Source of the DNA: Reticulascus tulasneorum
Taxonomy: Eukaryota; Ascomycota; Sordariomycetes; Glomerellales; Reticulascaceae
Assembly (NCBI GenBank): GCA_001557505.1
Contig: LSAX01000002.1
Location: 3,348,001 to 3,412,000 of the forward strand
Direction of reading: 5' to 3'
Length of the DNA: 64,000 nt
Shown here: positions 1-11,584 of the stretch, piece by piece
How positions within the stretch are numbered: position 1 is the stretch's first letter
How the letters are laid out: every line of letters begins with the position of its first letter
Notes under the pieces: model-generated
Database searches by the model: none
What the model saw: only the letters and a program-made list of their open reading frames with translations
What the model was told of the DNA's origin: nothing
Program-made: the position numbers and the translations under genes

Positions 1-901
1 GTAGACGTCAAGAGTCGACTTGGAGGGATCGGAGTCATCCAGGCCCAGGGATACAAAGGAATCGACCACCTGCTTGATTTGTCCATGCTCGATAGTCTCG
101 CCATTTCGCTGCTTCTCCACCAGCTTCAGAACGGCATCCATGACTTTTGAGGAAACTTGTTCAAATAGAACCCGACGCCATTGCACGAGGTGCAACGTAT
201 AGACATCGTAGATATTCTTCTTCCCTTCATCCATTTCCCGTTTGACCCAGTGCCGGTTGAGATATCGAAAGAGATGGTGGATGTATTTTGCAGCAACGGT
301 GTAGCGATTCCATTCCCGGATGTAGAAGGACAATAGTGCCTCGTCAGTATGAGTCTTGGACTGCTGCACTAGTTGCTCAAGATGCTCCTTGAGGTATTCG
401 ATCAGCTTGTTGTAGAGCTCCTCCCCCAGTAGATGAGCTATCTATGATTAGCACGAAAAGATGTGAGTCAACAAGTTCCCCTCAACCCACCTCCTCTATG
501 AGCGCCAGAGCCTATATTAGTCTGGGGCACCGTGAGTCCAACAGCCTTCTGGGACGTGCAAAAGTTGTGGACGGCACTGTAAATCGTGTCAGGACTAGGT
601 CATCAAGGGGCATCGTTGATCGTACGTGTAAACTCCCATGTACTATAGTTGGCAAGCTCGTTAGCCCATGGATCTGACTACGAGCATATCTACAGAGAAT
701 TCTCAGAGACGACTCACAGTGTGCATGTCAATACCCTGCTCCAGCTCTAGCATGATGCGAGAGATGCCCGCCTGCAAGTAATTCCATCTATCACATCTGT
801 CAGCTTTCTGGTTCCGGGGTTGGTGGGACCCCGATTTCAACATACGTCGCAACGATATCTTCCCGGTTAGGGACCGGAGGCATCTGTGTTGTGGGAGCCA
901 T
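1..901 (-). CDS. cul1: Cullin-1 (SCF ubiquitin ligase scaffold), N-terminal part
   Basis: Scaffold of SCF E3 ubiquitin ligases; the N-terminal cullin repeats bind Skp1/F-box proteins. I traced five exons by splice signals and frame: 901-846, 787-718, 642-626 (only 17 nt), 576-491 and 437-1. The gene runs off the left edge, so the cullin-homology and neddylation regions are missing. The start (MAPTTQMPPVPNRED) is the only ATG that feeds into the family pattern. Diagnostic blocks are TWNYLQAGISRIMLELEQG, YMGVYTAVHNFCTSQKAVGL, HLLGEELYNKL, the very conserved RYLNRHWVKREMDEGKKNIY, and KLVEKQRNGETIEHGQIKQ. The 17-nt exon encodes YMGVY plus part of a Thr codon, which the family requires at this place. 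The sequence is closer to Sordariomycete than to Aspergillus cullin-1 as I remember them. Identity is secure; the exon boundaries are inferred. Confidence 0.93.
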
Positions 902-1989
902 CTTTGCGGCTACCATCACGATGAGGGGTGGATGGATGCCGCAATGAGGGTGGCAAGACCGTCGAGGTAGTCACGGAGAACGGTTGCTCGATGAACCGAA
1001 GTTCTGCGAAATCGAGGTTAGAATGGGCGCGGGGAAACTGAAGGGGTGCTGTTGCCAGATTTAACCGACCTAGCACTAAAGCCTACTGTGGAATATAGCC
1101 CAAGGGATGAGGGAAGGCAGATCGTGCGTTGGGGACCTCGATGACTCGAGAATGTCGTGGAGGTTAGGAGACGGTTGGGATGACAGGTGGAGTGAGGGGA
1201 GGGAGGCAGCAGTCTTTCAGACAGTTACGCAGAAACGAAGGCCACCGCCTGTCTTAATGCGAAGAACGAAATGAAGAGGTCGACGCCTGGGCTGAAAGAA
1301 ATGTGATGAAGGTTCCGCCAAAATCAGGCAGTGAATACGTGATTCCTTCCCAGATGTGAGAATCGCTGCACAGGGCTCGGCGAGTTGGAACAGTGGCACT
1401 CCCAGAGAGGCTTAGCGGTGGGTTCTGCCGCTCGTCACCGCGCTCAGGCAAGTGGGATAAGTACTTGCGGATAAGACGGTTCGGTCGGTGCAGCCGCAGG
1501 CACGTAATTAGGAATAATGTGAGGAAGCCACTGTGGGGGGGTTTCATCAGCCACAAACGACGGGGACTTTTAAAGCGACGGGGATGCTACAGTAGACTGA
1601 GTTCAGAAATGACTCCTAACGTAGTACATTTACCACGCCCTCTATCTATACGTAAATATCTACAAAGATTTACTTGGGGCAACTTGATCTCCCAGCGACT
1701 CCGGTGGCCAGACTACATCTTTAATAATAAAAACTCCCAGGTGCGACCGGGCCCCTATTCACTTACTGATGAAATAGGACTCGAACTGCAGTCCTATGGG
1801 CATACAGCTCACATCTGCTGTTGCCAACGCTCTCATGGCCTCTTACTACGTACATTCATAATTTGAAGGCCTCAAAATACAAGGATCGCTCGAAGACAGA
1901 ATATTCAAGATTTTGACAAATGAATTGGAATGAATGTCTCCAGTAAATGCATGGTAAGTCTTGTACACTGGGTATAATACCCAAAGGGC
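902..1989. other. Gene-free stretch between cullin-1 and SRF1
   Basis: Upstream region of cullin-1 and downstream region of the SRF1-like gene. Open frames here (for example 1393-1866 on +) have no family pattern and look like chance. The only structure I see is a perfect 8-bp inverted repeat with an 8-nt loop at 1774-1797. Confidence 0.6.
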
Positions 1990-3161
1990 TCACATATGCC
2001 CCTCGTCTTCGCCACCGCCCAGCCTTTCCACAGTCCGAAACACGTTTACCATGAAAGTCATGGTCCAAGCTATGAGACCTACCAGCATGAATGATGCCAG
2101 AGCTTTCGAATACGGCCGAAACGTGGCTTCCTCTGCGTTGTGGTATACCAGCGACTCGAAGGCCAAGGCGGTACTCGCCGACTTGAAGATGATGAAGAAC
2201 AGATCCAGGAGAATGAGAGCAATTTTCTGCACCGGCGGGCGCAAACCGAGCGGCTTCCCCGTATATTCATCCCATAGCATGTAGCCAATGTATGGAACAG
2301 CCACGCAGTCCACGGCGATAGCCACTATAGACTGCGTCCGCTCAGCGCTGTCTCTGTCTTCCGCGTTTTCAACCTCGTAAATTCGCGCTGCTATGGCCAA
2401 TGCAAGGATCGACGTCACCATGACGGTGAGACGGAAGGCTAATGGTACCAGGGAATGCCGCAGTATCATATTCCATACTCGTTTATAGAGCGCGAGAGTC
2501 CGCCTTCGTCTGGACGCCCTCATATCTGACGGGTGCAGTGGTGCATCGACTGGCAGGTTGAACCTTGGCTGAAGCTTATCCAGCTCTTCCACGTCGACTA
2601 TCTCGGATTCCTCGCCCGGCATATGCCCATATATAGATGACTGGACGAACTCGTTCCATGCTGTAGAGGGGCCCTTGCTAGCCGGCGTATATCCTGCAAC
2701 GATGACAGGTTCTGCGGAGCGTAGATGATCCCATTTCCTTCCATGCTGCGCTCCTCTTCCATGTTTGATAAAGTCCGGGAGTCTCAGCCGCGATCGCGGC
2801 GCAGCATGGTCGAGCAAAGGGTCGCGAGTCCAGTCTATATATCCATCTTGGGAAACTCGCCTCTCCGGTTCTGCTGGCGCATGATTGTGTTGTGGTAGAA
2901 CTGATCGTGCCGGCGGCTGCAATGATTGTAGTTGCTCGCCCTTCACCGATCCATATCGTGTTTCGTAAGAGTCGATCCAGGCTGGGGGGAGTGGTTAGCA
3001 AGCAGGCCGGCGAAGTCTCCGGGACGGAGGAACATACGAGGTAGTGATCGGGGTGGTCGCTGTCGGGGACCATTGTTGTCGATCGCGGTACTCGAGGTTC
3101 CGACTGACGCTCGAAAATCAGGCGAGCTCGAACTGCCAGGCGGACCCCCGCTCGTGCTCAT
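1990..3161 (-). CDS. srf1: SRF1-like regulator of phospholipase D, multi-pass membrane protein
   Basis: Two exons, 3161-3038 and 2981-1990, about 371 residues; the intron (GTATG...CCCCCAG) joins LP to PWIDSYETRYGS in frame. In yeast, Srf1 is a membrane protein that regulates the phospholipase D Spo14. The N-terminal half is hydrophilic and rich in Ser, Pro and Arg. The C-terminal half has about four hydrophobic spans, beginning at LVPLAFRLTVMVTSILALA and ending at ALASFMLVGLIAWTMTFMV, separated by ERTQSIVAIAVDCVAVPYIG and the DEYTGKPLGLR loop. The KSASTALAFESLVYHN block is typical of the fungal family as I recall it. The gene lies head to head with the K+/H+ exchange-related gene at 4185. The family assignment is from remembered fungal sequences; the biochemical role is inferred. 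Confidence 0.78.
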
Positions 3162-4184
3162 CGCGGGTCGTTGATGACACTTGGGGGGGATTGCGAAAAT
3201 AAGCGTCCGAGATTACACGCCGGGACAATAGATGGTCGCAGGCTCATAGTATCATGAAGTCCGCCTCTCGGTCGAAGCGATGATAAACACTGCTTGTATG
3301 CGATACATAGGCGGTAGAGGGGAAAGCTAGAGGATGAAAAGAGCGCGAGAATAAAATAAAAAAAGATGGTGCAGGTCAACAGCCGCCTGGAGTGACCGTT
3401 TACCTTGGCTCGGGCTTGCTGGTGCGCGAGGCTAACGAAGCGCCGGCGTTCCCAGGTGTGGCTAGAAACTGGAATTGGAGAGAGAAGTTGCTCGCTGGTG
3501 GGCTCCACTGTCGTGAGCAAGGGGAGGACGGGCTGAGGGACACCATCTATAATTTTACGCTTTCACTGACCAGGGCACCCCTGGCTGGACGGCCTTTCCC
3601 AGTCTCTCGGCGATGTGGTCTCTCCAGTGACACAGCTGATGTTCGATTATTAGACGGGTACTTCGGCCGATGCTAAAGCACCCGGCAGTTCGAATTAGTT
3701 ACTCCGGATGAAACTCTCCAGTGGTGCAAACCCCCGTTTGTGCCCTGTGGATGGGGCCGCTAGGCCTGGGCCGATAAATCGCACAAGGTACCTCGCTAAC
3801 TCACATATGAACCTTGAGTGTGGATCTGCGGCCACTGGAAATCCAAGGTCTAATGTGTGCGTCATTGGGTGGCCCAGGCTTTCCTGAAGGAGCTAAGATG
3901 CTAAATTGGTCCTGGCAGGGAATGCAACAGGAAAAGAAGTTGCAACCTCAGAGCTGTGGCATTGGGTCTGCGAACCGCATCTCGACCTCAAAACTGCGGT
4001 TTCCCATCACCCATCACCCTCCAGCTCCACCTCTCTCCTACTTACTATGTACACGATGCAACTCGCGTAAGGACCAAGCTAGTCAGTATCAGGCATCAGC
4101 TACCCTCGCTCACTGTCGCTCTACCGATACCAGCAGCAGCGACCAACCCGCGACTCTATTGTTGCGACAGTCAATCCGTCGACG
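3162..4184. other. Shared upstream region of two divergent genes
   Basis: About 1 kb between the start codons of the SRF1-like gene (minus) and the mitochondrial K+/H+ exchange-related gene (plus), so it probably holds both promoters. There is a pyrimidine-rich stretch near 4015-4045. I see no coding sequence that fits a family. Confidence 0.55.
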
Positions 4185-5145
4185 ATGCGTCTGTTCCTCC
4201 TCCCAATCACCAGAAGTCGGACACTTCTATACTGCCAGCGCCTCAATGTGGTTACGGTCGAGAAGCAGAACTTCGTGGACAAAATAACTACGCGGGCTGC
4301 CAAACTATGGGCTGGCTGGGAGCAGAAGGAAGATGGCTGGCAGAAAAGGGTCGTGAACTACGGGAACTACGCCCTCAGACGGATTCCGTACGAAGAATGG
4401 GGCTTGAAGTCGGTGCCTCCTATCTCATCGCGTCGGAAAAATGAGGAGTTGGATGGCAAGGAGAAGGTTGAGCTCATCTACCCAAGCGCAATAATACCGC
4501 CGCACAAAGTCGAGGGAGTTTTGGCGACATTGGCAATCGAGCGGGAGGCCTTGCACAGAAAGAGGCTCGTCCTGTGCTGCGTCGGGATGCCCCTCTCTAC
4601 TCCGTTTGCCCTAGTCCCTGTGTACGTGCCCCCTACAGACGGACAAGCTGCTCCAGAGCCATGCTAACAGCATTCACAGGATACCCAACTTGCCCTTCTT
4701 CTACCTCATGTACCGGGCCTGGTCCCACTGGAGGGCTTTGTCTGGCGGTAAACACCTCGGATTTCTTCTACAGAACAACCTCTTAACCCTGTCTCCGTCA
4801 AAAGTGCTTGACCAAGTCTACAACCCTTTATTACTCTCCGGAGAGAATAGCCCTTCCGGACCGGCCACAGGCGACGCGGACCCGTTAGAGGGCAAGTCTG
4901 ACCTGGCTGCAGAAGAGGATATACTTCTTTCAAAGGAGCAGGGCAAGCAGATTGCTCAAGCTTTGGACCTACCAGAAGTAGAGATCGAAATCGAGCGTGC
5001 CATATGGCAGGTTGGTGCGGCCAAGAAGGCCAAAGCCAAGGAGAACGAGAACATGGATGAGACGGAGAAGCAAGCAAAGGCAGACGCCTCGGTTAGTCAG
5101 CAGCCCCCCACCACCACCACGGCAGACGAAAAGAAGTCGCAATGA
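4185..5145 (+). CDS. Mitochondrial K+/H+ exchange-related protein (Mit_KHE1 family)
   Basis: Two exons, 4185-4621 and 4680-5145, about 300 residues. The splice joins LVPV to IPNLPFFYLMYRAWSHWRA in frame, which restores the family core. Yeast relatives (YDL183c) are mitochondrial inner-membrane proteins linked to K+/H+ exchange. Visible features are a basic start (MRLFLLPITRSR) that could be a mitochondrial presequence, the ALRRIPYEEWGLKSVPP block, and a hydrophobic segment across the splice. The tail is acidic and Lys-rich, ending in Gln, Pro and Thr repeats and EKKSQ. It is convergent with the small unknown gene at 5380-5943. The family call is firm; whether it exchanges ions directly is not shown by sequence. 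Confidence 0.85.
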
Positions 5146-5379
5146 TGGTCCAAGCGAGGTTAACGAGTTCGATGATGTATGATATGTGTTCTATAGACGT
5201 GGGCACGTTCAGCGTACAAACGACACGTGGTTGCATGTCAGTTTGGTGCATAATCCCTCGCCTCAATTTCATCGGCACCTTGCCAAACATGATTCCGATG
5301 GACCGTCCACTATCATGATTCCCTTGTAAATGGACTCTCCCAAGATTGAACGCCGACCCCGCAAGTTGAAAGCAAGCCG

Positions 5380-5943
5380 TCAAGAAGTAGCAGCCGGATA
5401 TGTGCTAACAGTGTACGCTCGAAGCAACATCAAGCATCCGCATATACACGTTATTCCAATAGCCATTATCATTCCGCACATTGAGCTCTTTGAAAAAGGG
5501 CTTGGAAGCGCAAAGACAGATTTCGGTTGCGGTTGCATCGTGTACGCGCCGTAGTCTACCTCGACGTCCCTCGATTCGCAGTAGGTAGCCTTCTCCATCT
5601 GGTAGTCATCGCTGTGTCCGTCTGTCCGAGGCCAGTCTCGGTTGGCGGGGAGTAATGCAAGTCCACTGTCGGCCAGGACAAACCTCGGACTGTCGTTGCT
5701 GATGCGAATGATGTCTTCGTAGCCGTATCGACAAGACTCCTTAGTCGCTGATTGCAATCTCCACGCCTCGGCCGCTTTGAGACGCATGAGCTTCTGCGTA
5801 GGCCCAACAGCATCCCTAAGATGCTGGCATCTCCTGCTTCGTCGACGATGGCGGCGTGGCGGTAAGACATCCGGATCGCTATCAGGGTTGAGAGGCGATG
5901 GAACAAGCGGGCTATAGCAGTCTCGACCCGAATATGGCGACAT
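5380..5943 (-). CDS. Unknown protein with one C-terminal membrane segment
   Basis: Single open frame of about 187 residues from the ATG at 5943 (MSPYSGRDCYSPLVP); the frame continues upstream but without another ATG. I do not recognise a family. The N-terminus is Pro- and Arg-rich (PPRRHRRRSRR). The middle is hydrophilic, with a KLMRLKAAEAWRLQSA helix-like stretch. One hydrophobic segment near the end (MCGMIMAIGITCICGCLMLL) is followed by about 12 residues. That layout suggests a tail-anchored or single-span protein with most of the chain in the cytosol. It is convergent with the gene at 4185-5145. It may be real because the frame is long, ends in a clean membrane segment, and sits in a normally spaced slot. 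Transcription is unproven. Confidence 0.5.
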   Translation of the reverse strand: MSPYSGRDCYSPLVPSPLNPDSDPDVLPPRRHRRRSRRCQHLRDAVGPTQKLMRLKAAEAWRLQSATKESCRYGYEDIIRISNDSPRFVLADSGLALLPANRDWPRTDGHSDDYQMEKATYCESRDVEVDYGAYTMQPQPKSVFALPSPFSKSSMCGMIMAIGITCICGCLMLLRAYTVSTYPAATS

Positions 5944-6973
5944 TTTCAGAAAAGAGCAGCTCGATATTTTGTGAAAGAGATGCTTCACAAAGGGGTAACC
6001 TGGCGATTTTGGGAGAGAAAGAGATGGACGTTTCTTGAGACGTGTGTGACCGCTGGCATGTTACATGTAGAGGAATCGCCTCGACACCACTCACGTTCGG
6101 TTGGCATGCATATCCTGGAGAACCTTAAACCTGCACGAGCTCGTTGCCAGAGTCGTGTATCAATAGGTCCTCGACCATTTTTCGAAGCCTCCTCCCTTGG
6201 GTAGTGGCTCATGCCTATAGAATCGCCAACGACAAGGGGCTTGAGATTATTCAGTCTCCTAACCTAGCTACCTCTCTACGACCCAGGAGGCAGATGAACG
6301 CACAGGCATTTTTTTGTGGCCCTTTCAAATGTCTCACCAAACGACGTACACTCGACTGTGAGCAAAGTCCAGCTCGCAGCAGTTCTGGAGCACTCGGTTT
6401 GATGAATGTGTCACCAGACGAGCTACCGACACACAGCTTCGGAGTTCCACAGTGGCCTTGACAGCTGGGGTACGTACTTTCGAAGAAAAGGTAGTCCAGC
6501 CACACTTGCGCCTGTCGAGGTATTATGCCTCCAAGAAGCAAGGCGTAGCATTACGATATGTTCGGGTGATTGGCAGGGCGAGAGTTCGGTGGCATGGAAC
6601 TAAAAGTGACCTAGCCTCTTGTCTCTTATCTATCTGCATTCAGCTGCACACACCTCCCACCACGGCACGGCTTAATCACTCACAAGTGTCCTAGTTCGGC
6701 TAGGAATTGCCACTGCATGGCTCATAGATCTTTACTCCCCTCAAGATCATATGTTAGCACCTCTACATCCTCTGTATGATATCATGAGTTTGTGCTGTTC
6801 CGCCCTGTCCGCGGCCTCACACTTTTTATCTTATCCAGTGAAGAACGTTGGCCCGTGAGATCTTCATTACTGGTGGTGCCTTTCAAGAGCCTCATGCCAA
6901 GTGCGGGGATCAGTAGACTGCATATATATCTGGATCGTCAAGCCACCCTTTTGAGATTAACATATCATTCTTG
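5944..6973. other. Divergent upstream region of the unknown gene and TOK1
   Basis: About 1 kb between two divergent starts. Short overlapping open frames on both strands show no family pattern. I see no repeats or RNA genes. Confidence 0.5.
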
Positions 6974-9733
6974 ATGAATACGGAACCAAAAGCGTCCGCA
7001 AGGACAAGGACTTTGTCCGGCCTCTCCACTTACACAGCGAGTACATCACGCATCAATTCCCTCAGCTACGACTTGGAGAGATCAGATACCGTCAAGACAA
7101 TCGGGATCTTGAAACTTCGGGGACGGAGCGATGATCTACCTCAGTAAAATGGCCCTTCTCATAAATGATTTGCGGTCGCAATAGCAGTCGAGAACTAACA
7201 ATGCCTAAGAACTTGGTGGTTCGCTTCAACCGCCATCCCGCTCCTTGCAGCAACCACTGGACCGTTTTCCAATATTCTATCGATTGCAGCCCTGGTAACG
7301 CCATGGCGAGTCACATTACCAAACAACGGGGTGTTGCCGGACGGTGCCGATGATAATGGGATTGGAATACAGGATCCTCGCTGGTTAGAACTACCAGCAT
7401 TTCAAAGTTTAGCGCTCAAGCCTTGCGGTTCGTAGCACTTCATACATATTGATTCTAATGACGAGTTCTGCATAGGGAAATCGGCTTGAATGCATGCTCG
7501 CTCGCTTGTGGATTTGTTGGGAACATCTTCCTACTGCTCAACTTCACCGGTAGGGTAAGATATATCATCGCCCTCCCTCTTTCCATCGTTTTTTGGCTTC
7601 TTGCCTCTGGTATTGTAAGCCGATTACCCCCCAACCTCCTATCCAGTCTTTTCATACTGACCCAATCAGCTTATTGCCATTACGTCTTGTATGGAAATCT
7701 ACATTCCTCCTGTTTGGCCAGGTGAGATCTACTCTCAAGGATTCTGGTACGCCGTCTTCGCGGCAATTATGTATATTATAGGGGGTTGTATGCTTATGGT
7801 CAATATGCTGGGCTATTTCTTGGGCCACTACCCTCAGCATTTTGATCTAGACGACTCCCAGCGTACACTGATTCTTCAAACCATGATGTTCTTTTTTTGG
7901 ATGGCTGGCGGTGCTGGGATAGTCTCAAGTATCGAGGGTTGGACATATGCAAACTCTCTTTACTGGTCTAATGTGGTGGGTGCCGTCGTCGTCTTGCCCT
8001 GCTATCATTGACAACTAACTTGGCTCTAGTCTGTCCTTACTATCGGATTTGGGGACATGGTCTTAAAGACCAATGCCGGTCGTGGCTTTCTCTTCGCATT
8101 CGAGCTCGTCGGAATCATCTTCCTCGGTCTCGTCATCAGCAGCATTACCCGTTTTGCGGCCAACATCTCGGCCGACAAGATTGTCAAAATGCATCAGCAG
8201 CACGCACGAGAGAACACCATCGGTCGGACCGTCACAAACGATGATGAGCTGAGAGAGAAGTTAGGCCTCCCGCCCCGGAAGGCATCAACCAGTAGTGCGG
8301 AGCCATCCCGTAACGGGTCAGTGGACAAGTATGGGCGGATCAAAATCGTCGGTCGAACGGTGACCTTTCATGAAAAGAAGGCGCCCGCAAGCGGCGGCGG
8401 CCGGGGCGGTGCTGCGCGGAATACCCGGCCACTGAGCAGAGACGAAAAGATAAGAGCTCGAGCTGCGGCGAATTCTCCTTCCGAGCGACGGAACCTTCGA
8501 CGGCAGAAGCTACTCCTCCTGCAAGAGGAAAAAGATCGCTTTGACGCAATGCGGGAAATACAAGACGACACAAGGAAGTTCAAGCAGTACTATGCCCTCG
8601 GTCTGTCGTTTCTGGCCTTCGGTATTCTTTGGTGCATCGGGGCTCTAGTCTTCTGGTTCTGCGAAGCAAGGCTGCAGCAGCTTTCGTACTTTGAGTGCCT
8701 GTACTTTTGCTGGGTATCCCTCTTAACCATTGGGTAAATCCCCTGCACCGCTTTACTCTTGGAACTTTCATTGCTAACGTCGCGTCAAGTTATGGGGACC
8801 TGAGTCCCAAATCCAACATCGGAAAGCCTTTCTTTGTCGTCTGGTCCCTCATTGCCATCCCCACGATGACGGTCCTGATCCAAGAAATGTCCAAAACTGT
8901 CGTCGCTGCTGTCAACCGCGGGACCTTCACTCTTGCTGAATGGACCATACTACCCAAGAAGGGTGTGGCCAAAGACTTCATTGAGAATCACACCGGCGTG
9001 CAAAGGTGGCTCTCCCAACTCCATGAGAAGCGGCAAGAGAATCAACGTTTGAAATCTGGCTTCCAGATCCAGGATCCTGACATGCCCGGCACTAGCCCTG
9101 GGGACACCACGGCGAATCTGGAGCGGTTGATCAAAGATGTCAGTTCTGAGCATGATCTCGCACGCGATCTAGCCGTAGCGATCCAGAGTGTCGCGCAGGA
9201 TATCAATGCGAAGACGCCAGTGCGTTACACATACGAACAGTGGGCGCATTTCACGAAGCTGATCCGCTTCAGCAAAGCAACAAAGGAGGAGGTCGAGGCA
9301 ATGGAGAAAGATGAGGGTCTCGTGGAGTGGGATTGGATTGGAGAGGACAGCCCGATGTTGGCGGATGTCACTGAGTCCCAATGGGTATTGGACCGTCTCT
9401 GTGAGAGTTTGAATCGGTATACCCGACGACAAGCTAGAAAGGTATGATTTTAGCATCTAGCATGAACGAATGCGCAGCATGGCTGACCAGTTGCGTTTCA
9501 CGTAGACATCGAAATCAAGGCGCCAGTGGAAAGTGGCGGGACCAGCGGAGGTTCGTTACCCTGAAACCATCGAGGAGAAGGAAGACGGGGAAGGTGGCAC
9601 CTTAGCAACACATGTGATGCATTCTGCTGCGTCTGATGAACTTGATGTCAAGACTTGGAGTGACGAAATGAAATCAATGGTTACGGAAACGGGATACGAG
9701 GACGAAACCCATGACAACAAGAAGCAGCTATAG
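6974..9733 (+). CDS. tok1: TOK1-type outward-rectifying potassium channel (two pore loops)
   Basis: Plasma-membrane potassium channel of the fungal TOK family (eight spans, two pore loops). Seven exons close the frame: 6974-7143, 7210-7431, 7476-7614, 7670-7975, 8030-8733, 8790-9441, 9506-9733; about 806 residues. The first pore selectivity filter is SVLTIGFGD (about residues 280-288) and the second SLLTIGYGD (about 508-516). In both pores an intron falls at or inside the filter region. Hydrophobic spans before pore 1 include TAIPLLAATTGPFSNILSIA, GNIFLLLNF and GFWYAVFAAIMYIIGGCML. The two pore modules are separated by a long basic cytosolic linker (about 310-470) rich in Arg, Gly and Ser. 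The C-terminal tail is acidic and helical. The ATG at 6974 is supported because its short exon splices in phase to QTWWFASTA. The identity is very secure. Confidence 0.94.
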
Positions 9734-10931
9734 AGGCTTTGGAGCGAGGTTCTGACTCCATGGCTGGCCTCTTAGAACTGTATTGCTACACATTGGAACC
9801 TGTGTATAGCAAATTGACAATAGTCATTGTTTGGGCAGAGTGCCTTACGCCTGGTGATCTGATCTGCAGACCATCTAGCGCTACTCCTCGCAGAGCACTT
9901 GGCGATTCTTCCGCGTCACTATCAACTGGGCGAATAACGAAGCCCAGCCGCTGAGTACTACTACGTAAGCTAAGGTAGTCCATGTTGTTGGTCCTTGGTT
10001 GTTCTTGAGGAGGGGCTCTCTTCTTCTACCATGCCAAACGATCATGTAGTGGGGAAATCGGAGTTGCTACGGGATCATTTATCTAGGCTGGCCGGTGAGG
10101 AATCCGACCAGCGTGGAGCTCTCATACGTAACAAAGCGTCTTGGGGTCTGACACTGCCGTTGTGATATCCAGTGACTCAACCTCGTCGTCAGGAACCCAA
10201 AGAGCATGGCTGTCTGCTGCATAGGAGAGAGTACGGGCCATTATTTGGGCAGTCTAGTATTATGCAGCACTTGTTCAATGCCTGTCAATTCCCCAGACAT
10301 CTGCCCGAGGGCATTACACATGCGCTGATTGCACGACACCTTCCTATCGATGCAGCGGCCGATTCACCGAAGGTGCATATGACGTTATCACACGGGGTGC
10401 GTGGGTGGGATGTGCTACAGGGACTCTCTGATCGACCTCTCTGGTGTGAGATGATGAACGACTTTGGCATCGCTCGTTATCACGTATCTCCCGCCAGCCC
10501 GGGAGTGCGTATTGTTGTCTCGTCATCTTCGCGATGACATATTTCCTCCACTATCTACACAGGCTTGAGGGCCTATCTCCGTGGCTGTCTAGCACATATG
10601 CGATGTGTCTTCCTTGACGATAAAGGCCGGCACACTGGTGGATGCATTAAAGAAGTCCGATTGCTAGCGTGTTGCTAACTTTGTTGGACGACCCGAATCG
10701 AGGGAGATCTGACATTTCCTGTGGACACACATGAAGTACATGCCATACACTTTCACTCACACACTTTCTTTCTCTCTGGATGGCGGTTGGGGGCTCGGCT
10801 TTTCGACATGAATGACAGAATGGATCATGGTTGGTCCGTCCGGTCCAATTCCATTTTAGGCCCGACGAGGTGCCTCGATGGGTCCGCTTGGCTTAATGGT
10901 TGACGTATTTCCGCCGTGCTCACATAAATCC

Positions 10932-11445
10932 TTATCGCCCCAATCAATTTGTCGACATCCTCATATCCATTGCAAAGAAAAAACCCGCATCTTGGGCTCC
11001 GCGGATACATGCCACCACCCTACCCCCCGCCAATTGTCCACTCAAAAGCCGCATCTCCTTGCCTAGTGGCCCGGGATTGACACGATGCGCAGATGGAGAT
11101 CTCGCCTCTTCGCCCAGCGGGAAATGCAATGGGAGGGCCCTTGCGGGCGGTTGATGGCGATAGAGGCAATCCTCTAGGCTAGCGTCTCCCTGGCCAGTCC
11201 AGCTTGGCCCAAGCCCGTTCGCCTTTGTCATTTTGTCTGCCGCTTCTTGTCTCTCGGGTTGACTACCACTTCTGGGAAGAAGAAAAGAGGAGCGCACCGC
11301 ACGCTCCCGGGGAGTGATCATCGTCGTCTCTTGCATTTTGCTATCTCTGGCCCTCCTACCCTACATTTTCGCCCTACATATATGTGCCACCACATATCTA
11401 TTTTCAGTTTCTTCCCTCTCAGCGTTTGGCACGAAGCACTGATAA
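10932..11445. promoter_or_regulatory. Cluster of GATA elements upstream of nitrate reductase
   Basis: HGATAR sites on one or the other strand at 10932-10937, 11158-11163, 11341-11346 and 11440-11445. This is the core recognised by AreA/NIT2 nitrogen regulators. They surround the NIT4-type palindrome. Six-base sites are common by chance, so only the cluster next to this gene gives weight. Confidence 0.45.
10998..11005. promoter_or_regulatory. NIT4/NirA-type binding palindrome
   Basis: TCCGCGGA, the symmetric octamer bound by the nitrate-pathway regulator NIT4 of Neurospora. It also fits the Aspergillus NirA consensus CTCCGHGG when one base upstream is included. It lies about 580 bp upstream of the nitrate reductase ATG. 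The match is seen directly; binding is inferred. Confidence 0.6.
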
Positions 11446-11584
11446 CTCTCCCGTTCTTCGCTACCGCTGCCTTGAGTTATTAGTTTAGCTCGCTGCTGAG
11501 CTCCGTTGTTTGTCGGGATTTCAGATTCACCATATTCGGCTTGTTCATACATTCTTCTGGCTGTCCATCTCCTTTACCTCTACG

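Larger units (their letters stand above)
9734..11584. other. Nitrate reductase upstream region (about 1.85 kb)
   Basis: Lies between the TOK1 stop and the niaD ATG and has no family-like coding frame. It carries a NIT4-type palindrome, a second NirA-like octamer (CTCCGTGG at 10577-10584), several GATA elements, an AT-rich TATA-like stretch near 11373-11385 and a pyrimidine-rich tract near 11405-11420. This is the expected layout for a nitrate-induced, nitrogen-repressed promoter. Confidence 0.6.

Noticed and set aside
1393..1866. 157-codon open frame on the plus strand
   Set aside because: Lies in the cullin-1 upstream region, low similarity to any family pattern, no start context.
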